DNA from: Owenia fusiformis
Lineage: Eukaryota; Annelida; Polychaeta; Sabellida; Oweniidae
Direction: 5' to 3'
NCBI GenBank assembly: GCA_903813345.2
Contig: CAIIXF020000007.1
Location: 14,554,714 to 14,614,713 of the forward strand
DNA: 60,000 bases
Shown here: piece by piece, positions 40,442-52,900 of the stretch
Layout of the letters: each line of letters begins with the position of its first letter
Numbering within the stretch: the stretch's first letter is position 1
Notes under the pieces: model-generated
The model's database searches: none
What the model saw: the letters and a program-made list of their open reading frames with translations, nothing else
Told to the model about the DNA's origin: nothing
Translations under genes and position numbers: made by a program

Positions 40442-41095
40442 CAGGGTGTTCAAAAAAACGCAACCCAAAGAAATCGCTATATTTTGGAAAATACTAATTC
40501 AATTATATTCATTTTTTTTCAGGAGAAAAACTGTGTATGTATAGCTCCTGTAGTTGGTTAATTGTAAAACATGATGCATTGGACACCTGTTAAAAAGACA
40601 TTTGTACTAGGAAGATACGAAAACGCAGTCAGGGGTGACTGCAGCCACAGAAAATAACTTCCTTTACCATAGTGTTTTGGCTCTTCAAATCTGGCGCAAA
40701 TCATCTTCATTCAAAGTATGGTACATCTGTAGAGTGAAATCAAAATCACTCGAGGGACTTAACAGTTATGGTCGAAATTTTTTTATGAAACTCCACAAAA
40801 TCACCACACATTTAATGAAGATAATTTGTGCCAAATCTGAAGTACTAAAACACTATGGTTAGAAAGTTATTCTGTTTTATTGCTGTGGCAGTCACCCCTG
40901 ACTGCGTTTTTCGTATGTTTCTAATACTAATGTCTTTTGAGCGGGTGTCCAAGGCATCATGTTTTACGACTAACTAACAAAACAGGGGCTATACATACAC
41001 AGTCTCTTCTTTCTTTCCTGGTATAAATGAACAGAATTGGAGTAGTATTTTTAAGATATAGCGATTTCTTTGGGTTGCGTTTTTTTAACACCCTG
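40442..41095. mobile_element. Tc1/mariner-type foldback MITE
   Basis: The ends CAGGGTGTTCAAAAAAACGC and their complement are flanked by TA (40440-40441 and 41096-41097). Complementarity continues almost to the centre: 'cgcagtcaggggtgactgc', 'accatagtgttttgg' and 'cttcaaatctggcgcaaatcatcttcatt' all have mirrored partners, leaving a loop of only about 80 bp. The 654-bp element is thus close to one complete hairpin. No transposase. Confidence 0.85.
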
Positions 41096-41097
41096 TA

Positions 41098-42405
41098 TTA
41101 TTTTACAGGCCATGATACTTCGAATTTGACATAGAAAGATTTTGAATTTTGTTCCGTCTAAATCAACTAACGAGTCATTTTTAACAACATAAGGTCATTA
41201 CTGGGCATTTTTTAAAATTTGGGCCCTAATTCTCTTCTGCGCAAGCGCGGAAATTTTTGTTTTGGGTCCCCTCCTTTGTTTTCACAATGCGAAGTTGGTT
41301 AAGCTTGAACACATTTTTGTGTGTGGATAACCCCCTACCTACCTAACTACCTTAAGTTACATAAATGGTATGGGTTAAAAGTGCAGATCTTAACTGTTTT
41401 TCGAAATACCGTTTATGTAATTAAGGAATTAAATCGACGATTCTGTTGGTTTCTGAACTATTTGTTCGCAAATATGTACATTTTCTTAAACATGTGATAC
41501 TGATACACGTTTGTGATAAAAAAAATGTGAGAATTCTGCCTAAAACGCGTAAAATAAGGAAAAAAGAAAAATCGTACCTTCGACGTTCCGACATTTTGTT
41601 ACCGAAACGGTTCGTTTCGGTAACCAGCGTAATCGAGTGATCACCAGTGAACATGCATGAAAACTGGGAACGTATTTCTTGAATTCTTCCGAATTCCAAA
41701 ATAAAATACTTCATTTGAATTTCAGTTATGCGTAATAATTCCTGAGACTAACATAAATTTTTTTAACATAAAATTTTATGTTAGTCTCAGATACATACTA
41801 ATAAAATTACGGACTTTTTTCGCGAGTGCAGAAATATGTTCGGGTTGTTGGAAGTCTAGAAGGTCTGCGTTTTTGCTTGTATGAAACATTCACGATGCAT
41901 AGCGTAATTCACGGTTTGTATTGGAAACGTGTCAAACATACATGAGTTGAATTCTTATTTGGATTTAATCTTTTATTTCTGATATTTGTCATGTTATTGT
42001 TTTACTTTTTTACCTTTTTCTCTTTATTGTCTTTGAGAGGTTTTGATTGAAGCATGTGTGCAATAAAACCTCATTGACAGATGCTTTGTAGTTGAGAGTT
42101 AATGTATTATAACATTTGTTACAGCATCATGCTCTTCTTCTTGTGGTTCATTATGTAAATATTGGTAATTGCTTACCATTGTTTGGTGTCCTTGCTACCA
42201 TTGTTTCATGTAACCATCCGGATTATTCCTATTTCGTGCAGTTGGGTAATAATGATTTAATTTCTGAAAATTATTTGCAAGTAGCAAAAACGCCCTTAGC
42301 TGACGTCAATGTATATCGAAATATAATCTCATAAAATATATTTTCAAGTAGATTATGATTTTATGTATTGTTCGTTTTACTGTTGTAGGTATGGGATAGG
42401 TATGT
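41098..42405. other. No gene; two small perfect stem-loops
   Basis: Two stem-loops stand out: gttaccgaaacg / cgtttcggtaac with a 3-nt loop (41598-41624), and ctgagactaacataaa / tttatgttagtctcag (41742-41757 and 41775-41790). The rest is AT-rich without coding frames I would defend. Confidence 0.5.
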
Positions 42406-42410
42406 TCCAG

Positions 42411-42702
42411 GGGCGGATCTGGGAACCAACAAGGGGGTCCCAAATTTCAGGTCAGAGAACAAAACGTTTGGCCCTAAAACCAAAAAATGGGCCCAAATTT
42501 TGAGGCCCATTTACTTCAAAACTTAAAGCCTGAAATTAAAAAATAAGGTCTTAAAGGCCAGTAATGACCAAAAAGGCCCACTTTTTGGAGTCTTAAGCCC
42601 TTTTTTGGCTCAACATTTTTTGGTACCATTTTTTTTCTGGGCCCACCCAAGGAGGGGGGGCCGGGCATCCAGCCCCCCCCCCCCCCCGAATCCGCCAGTG
42701 TG
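42411..42702. mobile_element. GGCGGAT-ended MITE
   Basis: Left end 'caggggcggatctggg', right end complementary 'cccgaatccgccagtg'. The interior has repeated 'gggccca' and 'aaggccca' blocks and homopolymer C at 42,672-42,687. Same family as the fragment at 2,953. 292 bp. Confidence 0.75.
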
Positions 42703-43089
42703 TTCTATCAGTATCAAATGATACAATGAACACGCAAAATTACTTTCAAAATCTATGAAAGAATGGCAATCTCTCAAGTGGGATGTTTGATTTCATTATC
42801 ACTTTCTGTATCTATAATCCAATTATATGTTCAATATTTGAAACAATAGTTGATTTGAAACAATAGTATTTCTATTCACTATTGTTTCATGATTTGATTG
42901 TGCGCAAGTCTCACTGTATTGTTCCTTACAATTGACAAATAATCATCCTCGACGATTGTATATGTAATGTTTATCATTAATGCCAATCCGAGAGGATTTC
43001 GTTTGTCATAACAAAGTACTACTGAAATTTTCTTCTACCTTGTATCAATAACAAGGGAAATTGTGTTCAAATCTTACATCATCAGTATA

Positions 43090-43258
43090 CAAATAGTGAC
43101 TGCCATTGAGGGCAATAGTGTAAATTATTTCCCCGAGGGAATATCCTCTACAATGTACTATTCCCGAAGCCGCAGGCTGAGGGAATAGTACATTGTAGAG
43201 GATATTCCCAAGGGGAAATCATTTACACTATTGCTCGAAATTAGGCAGTCACTATTTG
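43090..43258. repeat. Long palindrome B with GA-rich hinge
   Basis: Arms 'caaatagtgactgcc...gcaatagtgtaaat.atttcccc.gggaatatcctctacaatgtactattccc' and their complement make a hairpin of 169 nt with few mismatches. The hinge reads gaagccgcaggctgaggg. The near-perfect pairing suggests a recent origin or active maintenance. Confidence 0.85.
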
Positions 43259-43642
43259 TTTTATTATATACCCTATACTGACTCTTGTCCCGTTTCCTCT
43301 GCGAAGGCCAAAAAGGCTTAGAAAGCCCCCTCCCCGGGTCCATTGTTAGCATTATAAGCTGTGACGTCATCAGATGCTCAACAGAAATTTTTGCCTCTGA
43401 GACTCTCACTTGACAAATTCAATCGCGTTTAACACGCGGAATAGATTATCATAACACTTGAAATTACACAGACGTATTGAGCTTAGGGAACTTTATACAC
43501 GTTGCTTATATTGTATCGTTCACGCACGTCTGTCATGGTGAACGGAGTTGATTTGTGTTTGTGCTCATCCTCCATTTTTCTGTTTTTCGTCTGCGCAGTG
43601 ATGATGCGCAGACGTTTCCAAGGGTAATAGAACTTGCAATTG

Positions 43643-43688
43643 TGACGTCAGCGGGCAATAGTTCAAATGTATATTCCCGCTGACGTCA
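43643..43688. promoter_or_regulatory. Inverted repeat of two full CRE-like sites
   Basis: TGACGTCAGCGGG (43643-43655) and its exact complement CCCGCTGACGTCA (43676-43688) surround a 20-nt loop. TGACGTCA is the full CREB/ATF palindrome. 'gagggaa' words like those of palindrome B follow (43,693 and 43,712), so it is probably part of the same repeat family and not a gene promoter; no gene starts nearby. Confidence 0.5.
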
Positions 43689-43804
43689 CATTTGAGGGAA
43701 TATAACTTTCCGAGGGAAATAGTAAATCTATTTCGGAACACGTGACTAGGTATTGACCAATCAGGATTAGTGTTACATATTGGGTATATAATAATATGTA
43801 ATAT

Positions 43805-44340
43805 TTGAACCAAATCTGTCCACTGATATTTCAGTTATCAGAGATTACATTTTTACGAAAAATGGCAGCCATTTTTAAATCCAGTTGACATCTTGAAAAT
43901 TTCTCCTTGGAGTAAACATTTTTCCCCCTGTCAAGTGGTATTTCAGTTTTCAAAGACTACATTTTTGCGAAAATGGTAGACATTTTGAATTGAGTGGCCA
44001 TCTTGAAGTGTACTTCACAACAGAGTTTCTATTACACAAGGGCATCAGCATTTACTATTTAAACCAAAACAGTCCAATGGTATATGAGTTGTCAAAAAAC
44101 TGGTGGCCATCTTGAAATTCAGCGGCCATATTGAAAATCCTTACTTGAGCAGAGTTCCATTGTCCCAACTACTAGCATATAAAATCCAAATCCGTCTACT
44201 TATTTGAATCATCATAGATTACATATTTTTGGAAAATGGCGGCCATTTTGAATTGAGAGGCTATATTGAAAATTCCTTCTCAAGCAGAGGTTCTACACTC
44301 ATAGGCATAAGCCTTTAAAATTTGAACTTAATCCACCAAC
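43805..44340. repeat. Dispersed repeat with four internal units
   Basis: Units of about 110-130 bp each contain 'aaat-ctgtcca', 'tcagagattacattt', 'aaaatggcggccattttga' and 'attgaaaattcctt'. The last unit continues into the segment found at the left edge of the window (1-175). Non-coding. Confidence 0.7.
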
Positions 44341-44344
44341 AAGT

Positions 44345-45435
44345 AAAAACGTGTTATATTATGACCCCCTCCCCCGGGAATTGTTGTCCACCTCTCCATT
44401 GGTTTTAACAGAAACGTTATTACAACTATTGCCCTCAAAGAAATAAAGGACGATGAGGTGAAAATAGTCCATAGGGTGCCATAACTTTATGTTTCACGTA
44501 CACATTCTTCAAAACAGAGCTTACACCCCAAATAAGAAATTCATTTTTCTGGAGGTTCTTTTTATCTCATTTCTCAGAAACATTCCCACAAGGTGTTTAA
44601 TCTAACAAAGCTTTTCCTCATAAAGCCAACATTAATGCCATTTTTCATGTTGTTTGATTAAAGCAAATTGAATGTCCTAATGTTGTCAATTACTGTACCT
44701 ATATTGGGTACAAAGCCATATCATGTTTGGTTAATATTATAAGAACTAATTAACTCATATTTACATTGAGAATTAAAATGTAACATACACTGTAGCTTCA
44801 AGCAGGGAGCTCAATAAATCTTAGGGGACATGATCATGAATATCACATTTTCAATTATTGATGATGGAGGTTTGACCAAGATGGATAAAAGTAGATATGA
44901 ATTATTCAAAAGGTCACTACTTGTTAATAAGAGCAATTTAAGCATCAAAACAATGTACACAGATGTGACATTCAATTTTTGGGGATTCAATTTTGAAACA
45001 GTGAATCGAAACAAACACTTCTATTTTCTGATATGCTCATATCAAAGTCTTATGGCAAATTGACATCAATTATAAGCAACCTAAATTCATCACTGGGGAA
45101 TTCATCCAGTAGGTTACATACACACATAATGCCAGGATGTATTCAATGTATTCACATTAACTAATATGAGTTAAAACTAAATAGGGATCCTATTATCTAA
45201 CCCAGGCTATAAATAATCTTAACTGAACGTATAGATCCCTCACATTAACCACAAGACCAGCTGATGGATTTAAAAAACTAATTTTTACCTATTTCATTGT
45301 AAAATTCAAAATCTGAATAACAATATATATTACATTTGTACATGTAATGCATACACAAGTGTTTCTGAATTATAACATTTTTCACTCATTAGATTTTCAA
45401 AATAGAAATAACAATCTGTGAATCAATGCTTCAAA
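44345..45435. other. No gene seen
   Basis: Overlapping frames at 44,811-45,063 on both strands have no recognisable motif and no splice context. I leave them uncalled. Confidence 0.4.
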
Positions 45436-45439
45436 TATA

Positions 45440-46440
45440 CAAGCAAAACACAAACATACATATACATGCACAGTACATGCCTATATGTACATGTACAGTG
45501 CTAGCCTATTCAAACATGTAGATACAAGCATACATGTACATATACAATACATGCCTATACGTACATGTACAGTACATGCCTATGTGAACATGTGCAGTGA
45601 CAGTCTATACAAACATGTACTTTAACCTATATACTGTATGTATACATATGTACAGTAGCAGCCTATACGTACATATCCAGTACATGTCTATACGTATATG
45701 TACAGTACCAGCATATATGTACATGTACATGTATATTACATGCCTATATGTACATGTACAGTGCTAGCCTATTCAAACATGTACATTCACAAGCCTATGT
45801 ATACACTATACATGTACATGTCCAGTAGCAGCCTATACATACATATCAATTACATGCCTATACATACATGTACAGTACCAGCATATAAGTACATGTATAT
45901 TACATGCCTATATATACATGTACAGTGCTAGCCTATTCAAACATGTACATTCACAAACCTATGTTTACACTATACATGTACATGTCCAGTAGCAGCCTAT
46001 ACATACATATAAATTACATGCCTATACATACATGTACAGTACCAGCATATAAGTACATGTATATTACATGCCTATATGTACATGTACAGTGCTAGCCTAT
46101 TCAAACATGTACATTCACAAACCTATGTACACAAAGCCACACTATACATGTACATGTCCAGTAGCAGCCTACAGTATACATACATGTACAGTACAAGCAT
46201 ATGCAAACATGTACAGTAGCAGCCTTATGCATATATGTGTACATTAACAAACCTTTACATACAGTCATGTACAGTAACAGCATATATGTACATCTATATA
46301 ACATGCCTATATGTACATGTACAGTCCAATGTACAGTACAAGCCAATACATACATGAACAATTCCAGACTATCCATATACAACAGTATGTACAGTACCAA
46401 TTTAAGAAACATGTACATTAACAAGCCTAAAATTGAACAT
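45440..46440. repeat. Satellite based on 'tacatgtacagt', 164-bp higher-order unit
   Basis: About 1 kb of TACATGTACAGTA-like words. Landmark 'gtgctagcctattcaaacat' occurs at 45,497, 45,761, 45,925 and 46,089, giving an exact 164-bp higher-order period over the last three. The internal 36-40 bp units 'gtacagtaccagcatat..' are more diverged. Open frames here are by-products of the periodicity. Confidence 0.88.
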
Positions 46441-46925
46441 TAACATCACATGCACAGTTTAAACCTATACAGACACAGATAGTACCAGCAATAAATTATG
46501 TACTGCCATCTTTTGTATTTCCAATTTCATATTGACAGGTCCCCAAATAACTTTAGTTAAAAACAGCCACCACTTCATGTCTTTGAGAACAATACAGAAA
46601 AATCCTGCACAAAATCTGGATTGTATTTTATAAGATACTCCTTTTTATCATATCACAAACATGTACATATGTGTATAAAAATATAAAATATAGGTCTACA
46701 TAAATAAAAGGGCTGTACATGAGATTTGAATATATATTATCTTGCAAACTTTCTTCACAATATCATGATATGTTACAAACATGTGTTAAAATATGGAACT
46801 TTAGAATAATTCATGGCTGTCTATGATTCCATGATTGGTATACTTTAAAGCTGATAAATTTTATAAGTGGAAATAATTTGTATATCTTGCACCGTTTGTT
46901 TTAGATCATTTATTTATACTGTCCG

Positions 46926-49900
46926 CTATAATCCAAAAGGATTTTTCTGAGTGTAGGCCTGATATTCCTCAAATCCTGGCATTTTCAACAAATTATCCAT
47001 TTGTCTCAGTTTGTGTAAGAAAAACAAAGACATTTTCTGGTCTTCCCTTGTCATACTGAGATTAGAGCACATTTGACGCAGACTTGTAAATTCAACACTA
47101 GATGTCTCTTGGGTAGCTGATGCAATGGCTCTGGACTTTATCAACTCAGCCTGCGCTGAAGCATTTGCTGTAATCTCATTGGCTGGAATTATATACAAAT
47201 TAATATTGAATAGATAATAAGGCAGCAACCTAAAAGAAAAAAATAATATACTAGTATTCATTATACAGTTTGGACTTATTATCTCTCTGCTCCCTGACCA
47301 CTGGTATCAAAATGTCTTTAATATATCTGTAGCTTGAGCGTTTAAAAAAGTGGAAAACTACCACATTCACCTCCCCCTGGTTAAGTTTTAAAATGCAATT
47401 GATCAAAGGATAGGTATCTATATAGTGAACTGAATTCAACAATGTTTTTCTCTTAAACCAATTACTGAAACATTCTGTAAAAAAACACAGTCCTTAATGT
47501 AATGTTGACTGATTGGCAAAAATTTAATGCAAAAATTATTTATATATATTAGTGCAATTGTTTTTTGTTCCTTTCAACCAATTCTTGAGAATGAAAAAAA
47601 TGTCTTTCCGAACCTTGTTGGAACAAAATAGCATATAAAACATTTTCTTAGACCTCTCAATATTACAGTTATATAAAGGAAATTTTGGTTGCTTTTGCAA
47701 AAAGTATGCAAAAACTTAAAACAAACCCCCCCCCCCAAAAAAATAGATAAAAATAAAGATAAACCTTTTATTTCATTAACAAGATACTTTTTTAAAATCA
47801 ACCAAACTTTCCTTTGTACAATTACAATATTGAGAGACCTAAACACGTTGTGTTTATGTCGTTTTGTACCAATGAGGTTCTGATAGATGTTTCATTTCAT
47901 TCCAAACATATGATACCAAGAACAAAAGAAGTGTCTGATTATTGTTCAAAAAGTTCACCATATCAATACCACTCCTTTTACAATTTAGGATCACAAAAAC
48001 AGTCTATTAAGTTATAACGTATAATCCTTCTTTATTAATATTTTTAAATAAATCAATATACATTTCTATTTCTTTTATGGTGGGTATGGTAAAAACAGAA
48101 ACAGTATATTTTTAGTGGGATATTTATTAGCATAATCCAGAAAAACTTACTGTTATCATACCTCTCAATTGTATATTTCTGGCAGCTCTCACAAATGAAT
48201 TAATTGATCCCACACTATGTTCATATACACCCCCTCATATCATAATCCTTTCAGTTCCACAAAAATTAATTTCTTCTGATCACTTTTGTCTATAGTTCGA
48301 TACATGTACGAGGGTTGATAAAAAAGTTATATTCCGAGTTTCACCTAAATATTCCATGTAAGGCAAAGAGATTAGAGATGAAATTTCCTTTAAAATTGAC
48401 AGCACCTGTAGGTTAAATTTGGACTGCAAAATTAATTCTTTCATTGAAAGTCTGTAGAAAGAATTTCAAGATAGAAAGCTCCATTAAATCAATAAAAAAT
48501 TGATGCTCATCAAATGTGATGAATATACACAGCCCACCCTCAGATATGGCATATATCCTTGTATGTTATCTACCCCAAACCCATGTCAATAGAATATGAG
48601 CTACACAGCCCACCCTCAGATATGGCATATATCCCTGTATGTTATCTACCCCAAACCTATGTCAATAGAATATGAGCTACACAGCCCACCCTCAGATATG
48701 GCATATATAGGGGTTATGCACTGGGAGGTTTTGGATACAGGGAATATCCTGAGGGATATACAATATATCTTCCCGAGGGACCGAAGGAACCGAGGGAAGA
48801 TGTATTGTATATCCCAAGGGATATTCCATGTATCCAAACCGACCGTGCATAACTGGTGTATCTCATACTTGAGTGGGTTTAGGGTAGATATAACCTTTTC
48901 TACCTTTTTCATATGACAAGATATTTATATTTAACATTTTCGTACTATTCTTTTTGTTCAATACGATGAAATTGTAACATAACTTAAAAAAATTAAATTT
49001 TAAAATTAAAAAATTAAAACTTCTGATATTTAAACTTTTGAAAAATTCTCGGGAGTGGGATGGATATATTATATCTGCCCGCATTTGGCCTGGAGCGGGA
49101 CATATACAAAATATCCTGCCCGCTCCTCAGATACGATATATATTCCCGGGTGATATCTACCCCAAACCCACTCAAGAATGAGATACATCCCTGTATGTTA
49201 TCTACCCCAAACCTGTGTCAATAGAATATGAGCTACACAGCCCACCCTCAGATATGGCATATATCCCCGAATGTTATCTACCCCAAACCTATGACAATAG
49301 AATATGAGCTACACAAGTATATCATTTCTTACCTTCATTCAGAATATCTTGTACAAGTCCTGCAGTTACCTTGCGCTCTATTGCTGCCTGCTGTTTGAAA
49401 AGCTCAGTGCCAGCCTCAACCTAGAGAAAAGAATGTTACTTGGATTAGCATGTCATCTACAAATATAATTCCTGTTTTTTATAGAAACACTTGTAACATA
49501 CTTTCAATGAACACTTTTGATAATGCACTTATAGGTATCTAGTGCCAATTGTATTAATATCATGTTTGACAATTACTGTATACTAAATGAATAAAAATTA
49601 CATAATAAATAATAAAAATAAAACTTTGAATAGAATAGAATATACTAGTATGGTACATGCTATAAGCAAAATATGAGTCTTTAATATGTTTCTAATATTA
49701 TTTATTACTTATTTGCATATGTAACTAAACAGTTTTAGGGAGGAATCAAAATCACAGATGAGATTAATCTTGATTTCTCCTTAAAATTGATAACTTGAGG
49801 GTATTATATTTCATCTGCAGTGTTTTTATGAAATATTTTTGAGTCAGAATGGTACTTTGGCGAGAACAATATGAAGGTCATTCAGAATGGCACTTTGGCG

Positions 49901-52900
49901 AGAACAATATGGAGGTCTTTCAGAATGGTACTTTGGCAAGATCAATATGGAGGTCATTCAGAGTCTTATTTCCATGGAAATCAGTATGTGAATGAATATT
50001 ATGTTATTTCCTATGACATCTGTCTAATTTCGATCACAAATGCTACTAATCAATCTGATACTCATACTCATCATATCTTTCTGTCTTCAACTAGAAATAC
50101 TCGTATATTATGCTAGAGTGAAGCTAATAGAAGGCCATGATTTTTCATGATGGCTACTAATAGATATGACATCCTTCACATTTGAACTAAATAAAATTAC
50201 TACCCCAAAGGCTCTGAAGAATAAGTGAAAATAAGCCACCCATGACATTGTGACTGTGATCCTTTGGGACGATCTACAGTAAATGACATACTTTACTTAC
50301 AGTAAATGACATATATTTTGCCAACAGGCTTGTGAGGGGGTGTTTTTTCTTGAAGAATCACTTAAATATGAAGTAAAAATATTCTGATAGCCATGGTACC
50401 AGGTGTTAGCCCCTAACAAGAAACTTTTACAGACTACGACGATGTTACTATAAATAAAATATCCTCGATTCACATCAGTACTCCATCAATAAACGTAAGT
50501 TCAAAAACATATATATCATGGGCGTATTGCGATCGTCCCCACCCACACAAAAAAGAAAAGAGCAATTTTGTGAAAATTTTGGAAAAAACATTAACAAATT
50601 ATAGTTTTAAATGCCTAGAATGTACCACACAAAATGTGAATTAAAAAAAAATTCCAGGGGTGAACCCCCATACTTCCTTTATGGGCCTCGCTTCGCTTCG
50701 CTCGCAGTGATGCAAACCCAATAAATTGCAAATGTGTCCCACTTATACAGGTTTTACTGTACTTAAGAGCAAGCATTGAATGTGCAGAAATGTCATTGTC
50801 CAAACATTATCCATTATTAAACTCTGTGCTATAATTAAATCTTACTTATAATCAAAAGTGCTAATTTCCTTCAATATAAATCTGTTAATATGTTACAACA
50901 TCACATGCCTCTACAGAATATTTGTGCTGACAAATATTGGAGTAGATTATATTAATTGAGTACCAAGGCATGAAAGATATAAATATGAGAACCAAGACAT
51001 GAAATTAAAAATCAATCTTCACAAAGGCCTACTGTTCACCAAAGAATCTTTTCTCTAGTGGGTGCAAAATTCTCATTTTCACAATAGATGAGTTTCCATA
51101 TAGCTTTGAAATCCTACTAAATCTTGTTTTTTATGATATTTGCACTTTTAACCTCTTACTACTAACTTTTCTTTCTTTCAATAGCATATTTGAATTCAAT
51201 AAAAAGTTTTCTACAATAATAACTTTGATGTATAAAGTTGTATTTTAAATTATTTTCCATGACTTTTTAAAAAACTTAGGCCAAATCTCTATTGATGCAA
51301 TGCTAAAATTCTTTAAAACCTTGGTTTATTCGTTTGACAATCAAAAATTTCATGATCAATCACAACAGGTACATTGACAGGGTCATCCAATAGTATGTCA
51401 TTCAAGTTCTAGACACATATACACCATATACAGACGGAGCCTGTGCATGGGAAATATTTGGTGCGGCAGAAATGAGCATTTGGTGCGGATGCAATGGTCA
51501 TTTTTTAATTTCAAGGATAGGTATCGATATACCTACTGTACTACATGTCTACTGAACTACATTTATTAGGATAATAAGAGTAGCAGCATTTTAGATGAGA
51601 ATACTAGTATATTGATTGACAAGGCTTGTAATATACCTAGAGGTATAGACATATCATATTTATATAACTCTGAAACATGGCATCTAAGAAACTGACACAA
51701 CAATAAATACACAGCAGTCATGCCTTTTTAGAAAGTTATGATTGTAACTACCCTGGAACCCTTCGGCTAGTGGTATTCTATACAGTACAGTAGACCAAGT
51801 TTGATTATTTATTAACAAATGAAATATAAATATGGTTTCAGGTGTTTCTTCCCTTGACTCACATAATAGAGGACTTAAAATTACATAGATGGATAAATAG
51901 ATTGAGTAGGGGGATGGCAGGAGATGGATGGAGAGTGGAAGTGGAAAGTAGTAGGCTCAATTTGTTTTAACAAGAGGATAGTAGTAGACTCATTGCTTTA
52001 TTATAGCTTAACAAACAAGTTACTTTATTTCTTAACTTATCAAATATTTCCAATTAATGTAAAATGTCATTGGATATGTAACTAGTTGTCTTGTTAACAT
52101 GCATATTGTGATTTTTACATTACAACTGTTATCCGTATAAGACTAAATCAATTTAACCTGTTTTTTCAGAAAATTGAAAATCATTAGAAATTCATCTCAT
52201 AAAAGATTTTCAAAAGAAATATGCTGTCATCGAATAGAACATAATTTAAGTCCTTCATGGTAAAACATGCAAATCTGATAAAACATAATCAGAAATGAGA
52301 CTTCAACAATAGTTGACCAAAAAGAGTTGCTGTTGTCATTAAAACGTCAAAATGTGTATTTATATGCAACCTGCATAAAATAGAAAATATAAAAATGTGA
52401 CATAGTGACAACTGTTAATGAAACAAGTTAATGATGCCATTGATAATTAAATCTGAAACATAATGTTCAAAAATATTTATAGTTTTAATCAGTATGTATT
52501 ATTAAACTCATATTTGCAATACCAAAATCAATTTCAGTGAATGTAAAAATGGTAACTGACAATGTTAGAGGCTTATGTAGCTATATAATAGATTTTTTCA
52601 AACAGTAAATGCATCGTGTAAATACAGAACTTAGCCAAAGCTCAGTGTTCAAAGCTTTCACATTCTGATCTTTTATTCTGCATATATAAAAATTAGAAAG
52701 GACAAAAAGCCACATGGCTTAGCAGTGAGAATCTAGTGTTTTCTTCAATTTGTTTATGGTAAACTCGGAAATGATTTTCCAACAAAACAGTCAGAATAAA
52801 TGCCATAAATTGCAATTCTACAAAAGAACTCTTAGTTGAACTGAATAAAGGACCCGTTAGGAGACTCTTGATTTGCAGATTATACCTCAAGTAAAGGATT

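Noticed and set aside
45698-46424. Tyr/Met/His-rich open frames on both strands
   Set aside because: Products of the TACATGTACAGT satellite, which lacks stops in several frames by composition.
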